Part shown: in pieces, positions 28,835 through 39,811 of the stretch
How the letters are laid out: each line of letters starts with the position of its first letter
Position numbering within the stretch: position 1 is the first letter of the stretch
Source: Pleomorphomonas sp. JP5
GTDB taxonomy: Bacteria > Pseudomonadota > Alphaproteobacteria > Rhizobiales > Pleomorphomonadaceae
Direction: 5' to 3'
DNA length: 64,000 nt
Assembly: GCF_023721815.1 (NCBI RefSeq)
Contig: NZ_JAMDLI010000002.1
Span: forward strand, 248,001 to 312,000
Translations under genes and position numbers: made by a program
Notes under the pieces: generated by a model
The model's input: only the letters and a program-made list of their open reading frames with translations
Told to the model about the DNA's origin: nothing
Database searches by the model: none

Positions 28835-29746
28835 CTAGCGCAAACTATGGAGGCCGACGGCCGGCCGGGCGTTCACATAGACCGCGTAAAGGGAAGAGGT
28901 GGCGGTGATATAGAGCCGATTGCGCTTGCGACCGCCAAAGCACAGATTGGAGACCGTCTCGGGAATGTTGATGCGGCCGAGCAAAGTGCCGTCGGCGGCG
29001 TAGGCGCGAACCCCATCTCCACAGGAAGTCCACAGGTTGCCGGCTTGATCGAGACGGAAACCATCAAAGACTCCGGCATCCGAAGTGACAAGCATCCGCT
29101 CAGCGTCGACCGAGCATCCACTCTCTGCAACGCGAAAGGCGTGAATGGCCGGGGGATTGGACGAGGACGTGTTTGAGACGAAGAGAGTGCGCTCGTCCGG
29201 CGAGAAGGCAAGACCGTTGGGACGATCGAGACTTGTCACGACCGCCGTCGTTTCTCCGCTCCGGGGATCATGACGATAGACGTTGCAGGCGCCAATCTCG
29301 CTTTTCGCCGCGTGCCCTTCATAATCGCTGTCGATGCCGTAGCTCGGGTCGGAGAACCAGATGCTGCCGTCGGACTTTACCACCACGTCGTTGGGAGAGT
29401 TGAGACGCTTGCCGTCGAAGCGATCGACCACGGTCTCCCAACGGCCGTCGAAGCCGAGACGGGAGACGCGACGACCGCCATGCTCGCAGGCAACGATGCG
29501 TCCGCAGGCATCGAGCGTATGGCCGTTGTGATAGCCGCACGGATACTCGAACACCGAGACGGCGCCATTGGTCTCGTCGTAGCGCATGATTCGATCTTCT
29601 GGAATGTCCGACCAGACCACGGCCTTGGCAGCCGGCACATAGACGGGCCCCTCCGTCCAGCGCCCGCCTGTCCACAGGCGCTCGACAGCGGCACTGCCGA
29701 TCACCAGCGACCCGAAACGGCCATCGAACGTATCGTAGTCGCTCAT
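28835..29746 (-). CDS. SMP-30/gluconolactonase/LRE family protein
   Basis: This is a 303-residue six-bladed beta-propeller. Family motifs are 'WTEGPVYVPAAKAVVWSDIP', 'NSPNDVVVKSDGSIWFSDPSYGI', 'RPNGLAFSPDERTLFVSNTS' and 'VFDGFRLDQAGNLWTSCGDGV'. The conserved Glu, Asn and Asp metal ligands are in place. It probably opens a sugar lactone. The start is the ATG of MSDYDTFDG, with GGGAGGA about 5 nt upstream; the frame stays open far upstream (to 30916) but only as antisense of the next gene. It is divergent from the 2-hydroxyacid dehydrogenase. Confidence 0.9.
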   Translation of the reverse strand: MSDYDTFDGRFGSLVIGSAAVERLWTGGRWTEGPVYVPAAKAVVWSDIPEDRIMRYDETNGAVSVFEYPCGYHNGHTLDACGRIVACEHGGRRVSRLGFDGRWETVVDRFDGKRLNSPNDVVVKSDGSIWFSDPSYGIDSDYEGHAAKSEIGACNVYRHDPRSGETTAVVTSLDRPNGLAFSPDERTLFVSNTSSSNPPAIHAFRVAESGCSVDAERMLVTSDAGVFDGFRLDQAGNLWTSCGDGVRAYAADGTLLGRINIPETVSNLCFGGRKRNRLYITATSSLYAVYVNARPAVGLHSLR

Positions 29747-29813
29747 GCTGTCCTCCCGCGCATCGGCGTCTTGCAAGTTCGGTCGTTTCCCGCCTTGCGG
29801 GAAGGCACTATCA

Positions 29814-29825
29814 TCATACGAATGA
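29814..29825. promoter_or_regulatory. inverted repeat in divergent promoter region
   Basis: TCATAC-GAATGA is a near-perfect 12-bp palindrome (five of six pairs). It is centred between the SMP-30 gene start at 29746 and the dehydrogenase start at 29891. Its position suggests a shared operator for the divergent pair; the regulator is unknown. Confidence 0.3.
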
Positions 29826-29890
29826 ATAGCGTCAAGAATGCCCCGTCGCACCGAGGCGGCTGTCGTTTCCCCAAAACCCGGAGTGAGTTC

Positions 29891-30850
29891 ATGCCCACCG
29901 TTTCGTCGCCGCGCCCCAAGGTCCTGATGGTGTCGCCGATGCCCGAGTGGGACATCGCGCCAATGCGCGAGGCCTACGACCTCATCGACCTGCCAGCCAA
30001 CGGGCTGGCTGGCGTTGGCCCTGTCGCCGAGATCATGGCGGTGGTGACGTCCGGCGGGCGTGGTGCCGATGCGGCGCTGATCGAGGCGCTGCCGGCGCTG
30101 CAGCTGATCGCCGTCTATGGCGTCGGATACGACAAGGTCGACCTCGCCGCCGCCAGTCAACACAACGTCGCGGTGACCAACACACCCGACGTACTCACCG
30201 CCGACGTCGCCGACATGGCGCTCGCCCTGACCCTGGCGCTTGCACGGCGCATTGTCGACGGCGACGCCTTCGTCCGTTCGGGAACCTGGATCAACGAATC
30301 CATGCCGCTGACCGGCACCGTTTCCGGGCGCAAGGTCGGCATCGTCGGGCTTGGCCGCATCGGCGAGGCAATCGGCCGCCGCTTCGCCGGCTTCGACACC
30401 GAAATCGGATACTGGAATCGCTCGCCAAAACCTCTGTCCGCTTGGCGGGCTTTCCCCACGCCGGCCACTCTGGCTGCCTGGTCCGACATCCTGGTGGTAG
30501 CGGTAGCCGGCGGCGGAGATACCGTGGGCCTCGTGGATGGCTCCACGATCGCCGCCCTGGGGCGTGACGGCCTTCTCATCAATATCTCGCGCGGCACGAC
30601 CGTCGACGAGGCCGCTCTGATCGCCGCTCTGGAGAATGGAACGATTGCCGGCGCCGGACTCGACGTTTTCCTGAACGAGCCCGCGATCGACCCGCGCTTT
30701 TCCCGCCTGGATAACGTCCTGCTGTCGCCCCATCAGGGCAGCGCCACACAGGCGACGCGTCAGGCGATGGGAGCGCTGGTGCGCGCCAACCTCGCCGCAC
30801 ACTTCGCTGGAGAGGCGCTGCCGACACCAGTTATCGATCGCAGGCGATAG
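29891..30850 (+). CDS. D-isomer-specific 2-hydroxyacid dehydrogenase
   Basis: This is a 319-residue NAD(P)H-dependent 2-ketoacid reductase of the glyoxylate/hydroxypyruvate reductase type. The motif 'VGIVGLGRIGEAIGRR' binds the nucleotide. The catalytic Arg is in 'INISRGTTVDE', the Glu in 'GLDVFLNEPAI' and the His in 'LLSPHQGSAT'. The start ATG has GGAGTGAG upstream; an earlier in-frame ATG at 29822 lacks this. Together with the divergent SMP-30 lactonase it suggests oxidation or salvage of a sugar acid. Confidence 0.92.
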   Translation: MPTVSSPRPKVLMVSPMPEWDIAPMREAYDLIDLPANGLAGVGPVAEIMAVVTSGGRGADAALIEALPALQLIAVYGVGYDKVDLAAASQHNVAVTNTPDVLTADVADMALALTLALARRIVDGDAFVRSGTWINESMPLTGTVSGRKVGIVGLGRIGEAIGRRFAGFDTEIGYWNRSPKPLSAWRAFPTPATLAAWSDILVVAVAGGGDTVGLVDGSTIAALGRDGLLINISRGTTVDEAALIAALENGTIAGAGLDVFLNEPAIDPRFSRLDNVLLSPHQGSATQATRQAMGALVRANLAAHFAGEALPTPVIDRRR

Positions 30851-30993
30851 GCCCAGTCGATAGCAATCCGGACATTGCAGCATATAACAGCTGTCACTTT
30901 TAACAAGTAAAGACAACCGATCCGACTACTCTATTGTTTGGAAAACTTTAAGGGCGCTCCTTTATCATTGTCAGACAAACACGTCTGCGTGCG

Positions 30994-31022
30994 GGCCGGG
31001 GATGCTTTCATGCATCCCGGCC
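30994..31022 (+). other. stem-loop in the 5' region of the second chemoreceptor gene
   Basis: GGCCGGG(G)ATGC can pair with GCATCCCGGCC around a 6-nt loop, with one bulged G. It lies 46 bp upstream of the chemoreceptor ATG. No T-run follows, so it is not an obvious terminator. A second, shorter inverted repeat (CAGAC/GTCTG) precedes it at about 30972-30987. Confidence 0.4.
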
Positions 31023-31068
31023 GGCGCGGGTCGAACGGAATTGTCCGTGCACGCTGGGGGAAAAAGCG

Positions 31069-33087
31069 ATGGCGCGCCTATTCAACAATCTGTCCATCGG
31101 CTCCAAGGTATTCGTAGCCTTCGCGCTGGTCATCGCACTTCTCATCACCTGCGCCGGCCTGTCGCTCTTCTCGCTCAGTTCGTTCGAGCGTTCCTTCGGC
31201 CAGCACCGCGACCGTGTCGATGAAGTGGAGCTGACGCGCGACATCGACTATGCCTTCCTCAATCTCACGGCGCAGGTCGACGCCTACCTGACGCGCGGCA
31301 GCGAGACGGCCCTGTCAAACACAAAGACCGCCGCGGAGACGGCGCGAGCTTCCATTGCCAATGCCGTTGGAAAGATCGACGACGGCGTCCGCAAGGACAA
31401 CATGACCGCCATCGCCACGCTGTTCGACGGGTACAACGCGGTGCTGACCAAGCTCATCGAGCTCAAGGCCAGCCAGCAGAAGATTGTCCGTGAAAGCGTT
31501 GAACCACTCGGCGAAAAGCTGAAGAACGACATGCTGTTCTTCTCTTCCAAGGTCGACAGGCTCGGCAAGACGGACATCATTCCCATCGCCACCAAGGCCA
31601 CGGAGCAATACAACGCCGGCCGTCTCGCGGTTTACAAGCTGCTGAACAACGGCACGGCCGACGATCTCAAGGCCGCCGACGCCGGCTTCAACGGTCTCGT
31701 CCAGCGCCTCAACCTGGTGATCAAGGCCGTCGGGGCCGGACAGGAAGCCGCCCAGCTCGGCAAGGTTCTGAAGTCCGCGACCACCTTTCAGGAGGCCTAT
31801 CGCCAGGCCAATCAGATTTCCGGCGATCTTCGCAATCTGACATCAAAGGACCTGCTCAACGCCTCGACCGCCATCGCCGACAAGGTTGCAGCCGTTCGCG
31901 CCGCCGCCTCGGTCGAGTCGACGTCGATCGGCGTCGCCACGACCGGCCTCATCGACACGATCCGACGGATGCTGCTGGTCGTCGCCGGCGTCTCCGTGGT
32001 CGGCGCCGTGGTGCTGGCCTTCGTCATCGGCCGCTCGATCTCCCGGCCTGTGGTCGCCATCTCGCGCGCCATGGAGAAGGTGTCGGACGGCGACCTCCAG
32101 ACGGAGGTCCCGGGTCGCGGCCGCAAGGATGAAGTCGGCGCCATGGCGGACGCACTGGAAGTGTTCAAGACGAGTCTCGCCCAGGCAGCCGAAGCACGCG
32201 CCGCCCGCGAGGCCGACGAGGCGGCGCAGGCCGAGGTAAGGCGCGCCGAAGTCCACCAGCTCGCCGACATGTTCGAACAGACCGTCGGCGGCATCGCGTC
32301 CTCGCTGGCCGCCGCGGCCGGGCAGCTTAACGGCTCGGCTCAGACCCTGTCCCAATCGTCAACCGACGTGACGCAGAAGGCGTCGACCGTGGCCGCCGCC
32401 TCCGAAGCGGCCTCGGCCGGCGTTGGAACCGTAGCCGCCGCCGCCGAGGAGCTGGCGTCGTCGATCGCCGAGATCGGTCGGCAGGTGAACGAGTCCACCG
32501 AAGTCGCTTCGAAGGCCGTGCAGGACGCGTCGGAGACCGCCGGCAAGGTGCGCGAACTGTCGGAAGCCGCGCGCAAGATCGGCGCCGTCGTCGACCTCAT
32601 CAACACCATCGCCGGCCAGACCAACCTTCTGGCGCTGAACGCCACCATCGAGGCGGCACGCGCCGGCGAAGCCGGCAAGGGCTTTGCCGTGGTCGCCGCC
32701 GAGGTCAAGCAGCTCGCCGACCAGACCGCCAAGGCAACCAGCGAGATTGGCGCCCAGGTCGCCGCGATCCAGGCGTCGACCGCCGATTCCAGCGACGCCA
32801 TCATGCGCATCACCGAGACCATCGGTCATATCTCGAAGGTCTCCAACACGGTGGCCGGATCGGTGCGCGACCAGGGCATGGCCACGCAGGAAATCGCCGA
32901 CTCGGTGCAGAAGGCCGCCGAGGGCACCAGCACGGTGGCGAGCAACATCGTCAAGGTGGGCGAAGCCGCCGGCGATTCCTCGGCCGCCGCCCAGGAAGTG
33001 CTGCAGGCCTCCGGCGCGCTCTCGGCTCAGGCCGAGCGTCTGCAGGGCGAACTCCGGCGCTTCCTCGCCACCATCCGGGCGGCGTGA
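31069..33087 (+). CDS. methyl-accepting chemotaxis protein with large helical sensor
   Basis: This chemoreceptor has 672 residues. TM1 is at about 12-34. A periplasmic all-helical domain of about 260 residues follows, suggestive of a helical bimodular (two stacked four-helix bundle) or 4HB-like sensor. TM2 is at about 302-322, then HAMP, then a signalling domain with tip '[41 protein letters not shown]'. GGGGGAAAAA lies just before the ATG. The ligand is unknown. The gene is convergent with ccmBA (12 bp between stops). Confidence 0.93.
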   Translation: MARLFNNLSIGSKVFVAFALVIALLITCAGLSLFSLSSFERSFGQHRDRVDEVELTRDIDYAFLNLTAQVDAYLTRGSETALSNTKTAAETARASIANAVGKIDDGVRKDNMTAIATLFDGYNAVLTKLIELKASQQKIVRESVEPLGEKLKNDMLFFSSKVDRLGKTDIIPIATKATEQYNAGRLAVYKLLNNGTADDLKAADAGFNGLVQRLNLVIKAVGAGQEAAQLGKVLKSATTFQEAYRQANQISGDLRNLTSKDLLNASTAIADKVAAVRAAASVESTSIGVATTGLIDTIRRMLLVVAGVSVVGAVVLAFVIGRSISRPVVAISRAMEKVSDGDLQTEVPGRGRKDEVGAMADALEVFKTSLAQAAEARAAREADEAAQAEVRRAEVHQLADMFEQTVGGIASSLAAAAGQLNGSAQTLSQSSTDVTQKASTVAAASEAASAGVGTVAAAAEELASSIAEIGRQVNESTEVASKAVQDASETAGKVRELSEAARKIGAVVDLINTIAGQTNLLALNATIEAARAGEAGKGFAVVAAEVKQLADQTAKATSEIGAQVAAIQASTADSSDAIMRITETIGHISKVSNTVAGSVRDQGMATQEIADSVQKAAEGTSTVASNIVKVGEAAGDSSAAAQEVLQASGALSAQAERLQGELRRFLATIRAA

Positions 33088-33099
33088 TCGCCGCCAGGC

Positions 33100-33768
33100 T
33101 CAATCAAGCCCGTTTCTAAGCGCGGCGGCGGTGGCGATCGGCGATATCGCCGCCGCCGTCAACGTCAGGGCGACGATGAGAAGGAAGGGCGTTCGGAAGG
33201 CGGCGGGATCGAAGGCGACGGCTGTCGCCGCGGCTACGCCGAAGATCAGCACCGGCACGGTGAACGGCAGCACCAGGATCGGCAGCAGCAAGCCGCCACG
33301 CCTGAGCGATACCGTCAGACCTGCACCGATCGCCCCGAGGAGCGTCAGCGCCGGCGTACCGACGAGAAGCGTCGCCAGTGAGGCCAGCGTCACGTCGACG
33401 GGCATGGCCAGGAGCAGCGACAGGAAGGGCGCCGCAATGACAAGCGGCAAGCCGGTTGCCGTCCAGTGGGCCGCCACCTTGACGATCACAAGAAGTTCCA
33501 GCGATTGCCCCGAAGCGACCATCAGGTCGAGCGCACCATCGTCGCGGTCGGCTTCAAACAGCCGGTCGAGACCGAGCAACGTTGCGAGCAGCGCCCCGAT
33601 CCACAGGATGGCCGGACCCAGGCGAGACAGGAGATTGAGATCCGGCCCGATGGCGAAGGGGAAGATCGTTACCACGATCAGATAGAACAATACGCCCATC
33701 AGGGCGCCGCCCCCGATACGCACGGACAGGCGCAGTTCGCGAACATAAAGCGCAACGAGCGGCGACAT
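33100..33768 (-). CDS. ccmB: heme exporter membrane subunit CcmB
   Basis: This 222-residue membrane protein has about six hydrophobic segments and begins '[24 protein letters not shown]', typical of CcmB. With CcmA it forms the ABC module that works with CcmC/D/E in system I cytochrome c maturation. It overlaps the ccmA stop by one base. The next gene downstream is a convergent chemoreceptor, so ccmC, ccmD and ccmG do not follow as they do in most relatives. Confidence 0.93.
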   Translation of the reverse strand: MSPLVALYVRELRLSVRIGGGALMGVLFYLIVVTIFPFAIGPDLNLLSRLGPAILWIGALLATLLGLDRLFEADRDDGALDLMVASGQSLELLVIVKVAAHWTATGLPLVIAAPFLSLLLAMPVDVTLASLATLLVGTPALTLLGAIGAGLTVSLRRGGLLLPILVLPFTVPVLIFGVAAATAVAFDPAAFRTPFLLIVALTLTAAAISPIATAAALRNGLD

Positions 33769-34451
33769 CAGGCGATCTCCTCGGCAACGAGGCGAAGCGC
33801 ACGAGCGCCGGCAAGGCCGATGGAGAGATGGGTGGCCGCAACGATGGCGCCACCGCGTTCCAGATGGCCAGCCATAAGCCCGACAAGCCCCGCTTCCGAG
33901 GCGACGTCAAGGGCAGCGGTCGGCTCGTCCAGCAGCCAGAGCGGTCGCCGCACTGCGATAAGGCGCGCGATGGCAAGTCGCCTTCGCTGCCCTGCCGAAA
34001 GATAGGCGGCGGGCAGAGCCGCAAGATCGGCAAGCCCCACGGCGTCAAGCGCAGTGTCCACCGGCTCGCCTCCGTCCGCCCCAAGGAAATCCTGCCAGAA
34101 GGCAAGGTTCTCGCCGACGGTCAAGGCAGGCTTTACCGCGTCGCGATGACCGAGATAGTGGGCATGGCGACCGACCTCTTCCGGATCGGCCACACTATCG
34201 GCCAGAAGGCGCACCGCCCCCTTTGCCGGTCGCCCGAGCCCGGCGAGAGCCCTCAGCAACGTCGATTTGCCGACGCCGTTCGGACCGGTGACCAATATCG
34301 CCTCGCCCCCGGCCACCTCGAAGCCGACGTCTTCGATCACCCGACGGCCACCGCGATCGACACTGAGCGTCTCGACCACGAGACTGAAGGGCTGGAAAGG
34401 CTGGTTCACGGGCGTCTCCGGCGCAAACGGCGGTCCTTCCCAATAGAACAT
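33768..34451 (-). CDS. ccmA: heme exporter ATP-binding subunit CcmA
   Basis: This ABC ATPase has 227 residues. The Walker A motif is '[15 protein letters not shown]', the signature is '[15 protein letters not shown]' and the Walker B motif is '[13 protein letters not shown]'. It energises the release of holo-CcmE in cytochrome c maturation. The start is the ATG at 34451, with a possible shorter GTG start (VNQPFQPF). It is divergent from acnA, a standard Rhizobiales arrangement. The 274-bp gap between them contains a TATAAG -10-like element facing acnA. Confidence 0.93.
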   Translation of the reverse strand: MFYWEGPPFAPETPVNQPFQPFSLVVETLSVDRGGRRVIEDVGFEVAGGEAILVTGPNGVGKSTLLRALAGLGRPAKGAVRLLADSVADPEEVGRHAHYLGHRDAVKPALTVGENLAFWQDFLGADGGEPVDTALDAVGLADLAALPAAYLSAGQRRRLAIARLIAVRRPLWLLDEPTAALDVASEAGLVGLMAGHLERGGAIVAATHLSIGLAGARALRLVAEEIA

Positions 34452-34725
34452 CACGGCCAGTGGCGTAAGCCGCTTTTGGGGCGAACCAGAGCGATCCGGG
34501 CGCGGGACGCGGAATGCGACGTTATGTGGTAGAATTTCGTACTCAAGGTCTGGTGAGGCGTCAGCTTATTCTCTATAAGGCGCAAGGAAGTCTCCGGTCG
34601 CCAAGTGACCATTACGTAAACGTCAAACAGCTCGCCGGTGGCGAGGACCCTGCCCCGAACGGATGCCGGCACCGCCGTGTTCCGTCCCCGGCAAGGCGCC
34701 CCCCGGCATTGAAAGGGGCCCGCGC

Positions 34726-37422
<2,697 letters not shown>

Positions 37423-37486
37423 GAAGCGCCTTGTGGCCGGCCTCGCCAGAGGCCGTCCGGGCTCCACTTCGCACACTGAACAAGAT

Positions 37487-37513
37487 GGGCCCGTCCGGCA
37501 GGATGGGCCCTTT
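37487..37513 (+). terminator. intrinsic terminator of acnA
   Basis: GGGCCCGTCC pairs with GGATGGGCCC (one G-U pair), with loop GGCA, followed by TTTCGTTT. It starts 65 bp downstream of the acnA stop codon. Confidence 0.8.
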
Positions 37514-37728
37514 CGTTTCAGGGCCGCCGCCCTTGCGGTTTGCTTGCGGCACATCTCTCGAAACGGTGACCGGTGAAACGAAGGCCACTTCCAGGCATCT
37601 TCGCCAAGCACGGGCGCATCCCCGTGTGCACTCCGGATCGCCAATCGAGCCCGCCTGAGAACGGACGGAAGTTGGCGTCGGCAAACCGCAGAGTCCCGGA
37701 ACCACAGACAGTTTGAACCCGTTTCGTC

Positions 37729-37757
37729 TTGACCGATCAGATCCTTTCAGCCATAAA
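37729..37757 (+). promoter_or_regulatory. sigma70-type promoter for the asd leader transcript
   Basis: TTGACC and CATAAA are separated by exactly 17 bp. The predicted start of transcription, near 37764, leaves about 20 nt before the leader-peptide ATG and about 290 nt before asd. The unusually long untranslated leader is what one expects for a regulated mRNA leader. The promoter was read by eye and no start site is known. Confidence 0.5.
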
Positions 37758-37784
37758 GCCCGACATTCGAGAGAGGAATGGTCC

Positions 37785-37889
37785 ATGTCGTTCGCGAATG
37801 GTTCCCGTCAGGCGGTCATTGAGCTGGGTCTTGTCCCGGCCGGGCTTGCCATGACGAAAACGGCGACGACGAAAACGACTACGACGTAA
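37785..37889 (+). CDS. putative Thr/Lys-rich leader peptide upstream of asd
   Basis: This is a 34-codon ORF with a strong ribosome site (GAGAGGA, 7 nt before ATG) and a TAA stop. The first 22 residues contain no Thr or Lys. The last twelve, MTKTATTKTTTT, have eight Thr and two Lys. It ends 161 bp before asd, the gene for aspartate-semialdehyde dehydrogenase at the branch toward Thr, Lys and Met. The layout (promoter, short Shine-Dalgarno-led ORF, end-product codons near its stop, then alternative stems) resembles the thr operon leader of enterics. That it works as an attenuator is inference. Confidence 0.6.
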   Translation: MSFANGSRQAVIELGLVPAGLAMTKTATTKTTTT

Positions 37890-38050
37890 TCGACGCTTCC
37901 TCGCCCCGCATCGTCCTCCTCGGGTCTGAGGAGGCGGAAGGTGGCCTCCTCGAACGTCTCCCTGACAGACTGAAGAGCGACCGGCCGCCAGACAAGGCGG
38001 GGGACGACTGTTTCGGCGTAGACGCCACACAATCAGAAGGTCAGTCCAAC
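37890..38050 (+). promoter_or_regulatory. candidate attenuator region of asd (alternative RNA stems)
   Basis: CCTCCTC (37915-37921) can pair with GAGGAGG (37928-37934). The overlapping GAGGAGGC (37928-37935) can instead pair perfectly with GCCTCCTC (37944-37951). These stems exclude each other. A segment just after the leader stop, CTTCC-TCGCC (37896-37905), could also pair with GGCGGAAG (about 37933-37940). Weaker stems follow: CCGCC/GGCGG at 37985-38000 and GGCG/CGCC at 38015-38026. No stem is followed by a good U-run. If this region controls asd, it may do so through Rho or by hiding the asd ribosome site (AGAAGG, 38034-38039) rather than by a classical terminator. Confidence 0.45.
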
Positions 38051-39082
38051 ATGGGTTACAAGGTCGCTGTGGTCGGTGCCACCGGGAACGTGGGCCGCGA
38101 AATGCTTTCGATCCTCTCCGAGCGCGGGTTCCCCGCCGACGAAGTGATCGCCGTCGCCTCGCGGCGGAGCCAGGGCACCGAAGTGTCCTTCGGCGACAAG
38201 ACGCTGAAGGTGCAGGCCCTGGAGCATGTCGACTTCTCCGACATCGACATCTGCGTCATGTCGGCTGGCGGCTCGATCTCCAAGGAATGGTCGCCGAAGA
38301 TCGGCGCCCAGAAGTGTGTGGTCATCGACAACTCCTCGGCCTGGCGCTACGACGAGGACGTGCCGCTGGTCGTTCCGGAAGTGAACGCCGACGCCGCTGC
38401 CGGCTTCACCAAGAAGTACATCATCGCCAACCCGAACTGCTCGACCGCCCAACTGGTCGTGGCGTTGAAGCCGCTGCATGACAAGGCCGGCATCAAGCGC
38501 GTGGTCGTGTCGACCTATCAGTCGGTTTCCGGCGCCGGCAAGGACGCGATGGACGAGCTGTTCACCCAGACCCGGGCCATCTTCGTCTCCGACCCGGTCG
38601 AGCCGAAGAAGTTTCCGAAGCGCATCGCCTTCAACCTCATTCCGCACATCGACGTCTTCATGGAGGACGGCTTCACCAAGGAAGAGTGGAAGATGACGGC
38701 GGAAACCAAGAAGATCCTCGATCCGAAGATCAAGCTGACCGCCACCTGCGTCCGCGTTCCGGTGTTCGTCTCCCATTCGGAAGTCGTCAACATCGAGTTC
38801 GAGAAGCCGCTCAGCGCCGACGAGGCCCGTTCGATCCTGCGCGAGGCGCCCGGCTGCCTCGTCGTCGACAAGCATGAGCCCGGCGGCTACATCACCCCCT
38901 ACGAGGCGACCGGCGAAGACGCCACCTACATCTCGCGCATCCGCGAGGACATCACGGTGGAAAACGGTCTCACCATGTGGGTGGTGTCGGACAACCTTCG
39001 CAAGGGCGCCGCGCTCAACGCGGTGCAGATCGCCGAGGTGCTTCTCAACCGCAGCCTCCTGAAGCCCAAGAAGGCCGCCTGA
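38051..39082 (+). CDS. asd: aspartate-semialdehyde dehydrogenase
   Basis: This 343-residue NADPH enzyme converts L-aspartyl-4-phosphate to the semialdehyde, the common precursor of lysine/DAP, threonine and methionine. The nucleotide-binding 'VVGATGNVGREMLSIL' is at the N-terminus, the catalytic cysteine is C130 in 'IANPNCSTAQLV', and the acid/base histidine region is 'RVPVFVSHSEVVNIEF'. The ribosome site is modest (AAGG at 11 nt). It is preceded by the putative Thr/Lys leader described separately and followed by a strong terminator. Confidence 0.97.
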   Translation: MGYKVAVVGATGNVGREMLSILSERGFPADEVIAVASRRSQGTEVSFGDKTLKVQALEHVDFSDIDICVMSAGGSISKEWSPKIGAQKCVVIDNSSAWRYDEDVPLVVPEVNADAAAGFTKKYIIANPNCSTAQLVVALKPLHDKAGIKRVVVSTYQSVSGAGKDAMDELFTQTRAIFVSDPVEPKKFPKRIAFNLIPHIDVFMEDGFTKEEWKMTAETKKILDPKIKLTATCVRVPVFVSHSEVVNIEFEKPLSADEARSILREAPGCLVVDKHEPGGYITPYEATGEDATYISRIREDITVENGLTMWVVSDNLRKGAALNAVQIAEVLLNRSLLKPKKAA

Positions 39083-39105
39083 CGGGCATTGCCCATCGAC
39101 ATTTG

Positions 39106-39139
39106 GCCGCCGCGATGGCTTCGCGGCGGCTTTTCTTTT
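39106..39139 (+). terminator. intrinsic terminator of asd
   Basis: A perfect 10-bp stem (GCCGCCGCGA with TCGCGGCGGC, loop of 5 nt) is followed by TTTTCTTTT. It begins 24 bp after the asd stop codon, just before the convergent acetyltransferase gene. Confidence 0.88.
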
Positions 39140-39143
39140 GGCT

Positions 39144-39677
39144 TTACCGAGCGAGTTCGCCGGGAGCGGTGTGCTCGCCATCGCCGAGCGCTCTCTGCAT
39201 CAGAACCTGATCGAGCCAGCGGTCGAACTTGTAGCCGAGGGCCGGCGCGACGCCGACCAGCGTGAACCCCAGCGCCGCGTGCAGCTTGCGCGAGCCAACG
39301 TTGCCGCTGTCGCCGATCACCGCGATCATCTGCCGGAAACCGCGCCGGGCGCACTCGTCGATCAGGGCCTGGAGAAGGCACTTGCCGATACCCTGCCCCC
39401 GCCGGCCCGGATCGATGTAGATCGAGTTCTCCACCGTATAGCGGTAGGCAAGACGTGGCCGATAGGCGCTGACATAAGCATAACCGGCCAGCGCGCCGCC
39501 CATCTCGGCAATCAGATAGGGATAGCCGCCGCTGGTGATGGCCTCGAAGCGCTTCAGCATCTCCGCATCGGTCGGCGGCTCGAGTTCCCATGAAGCGGTC
39601 CCGGTACGAACGGCCTCCTGGTAGATGGCGGCAATCGCCGGGATGTCACTTTCACGGGCGGGACGAATGGTCAGCAT
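39144..39677 (-). CDS. GNAT family N-acetyltransferase (phosphinothricin-acetyltransferase-like)
   Basis: This is a 177-residue acetyl-CoA-dependent acetyltransferase. The N-terminus 'MLTIRPARESDIPAIAAIYQEAVRTGTASWELEPP' and the acetyl-CoA loop 'IDPGRRGQGIGKCLLQALID', together with 'IAVIGDSGNVGSRKLHAALGF', match the PAT/MnaT subgroup. Members acetylate phosphinothricin, methionine sulfoximine or free methionine-like substrates. The actual substrate here is unknown. The ATG is three codons shorter than a possible earlier methionine region; I used MLTIRPARES. Confidence 0.88.
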   Translation of the reverse strand: MLTIRPARESDIPAIAAIYQEAVRTGTASWELEPPTDAEMLKRFEAITSGGYPYLIAEMGGALAGYAYVSAYRPRLAYRYTVENSIYIDPGRRGQGIGKCLLQALIDECARRGFRQMIAVIGDSGNVGSRKLHAALGFTLVGVAPALGYKFDRWLDQVLMQRALGDGEHTAPGELAR

Positions 39678-39750
39678 GGGTCGGATCCGGAAGAGCAAAC
39701 GGCGCGGCAGTGCGCCCGTGCCCTAGATCGCATGCCCATCGTCCAGCCTC

Positions 39751-39784
39751 AAACAAAAACGGCGCCGGGGATGACCCGGCGCCG
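39751..39784 (-). terminator. intrinsic terminator of the Bax-inhibitor-like gene
   Basis: On the minus strand a perfect 10-bp stem (CGGCGCCGGG with CCCGGCGCCG, loop of 5 nt) is followed by TTTTTGTTT. It lies 27 bp past the stop of the Bax-inhibitor-1-like gene. Confidence 0.88.
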
Positions 39785-39811
39785 CATCTTCGGTCAGGAC
39801 TTGCCCTGTCG

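Noticed and set aside
29747-30916. Upstream extension of the SMP-30 gene to 693 codons
   Set aside because: The extension is antisense to the 2-hydroxyacid dehydrogenase and lies beyond an ATG with an excellent ribosome site.
37808-38032. Minus-strand 74-codon ORF opposite the asd leader
   Set aside because: No ribosome site, low-complexity composition; the plus-strand leader ORF explains the region better.
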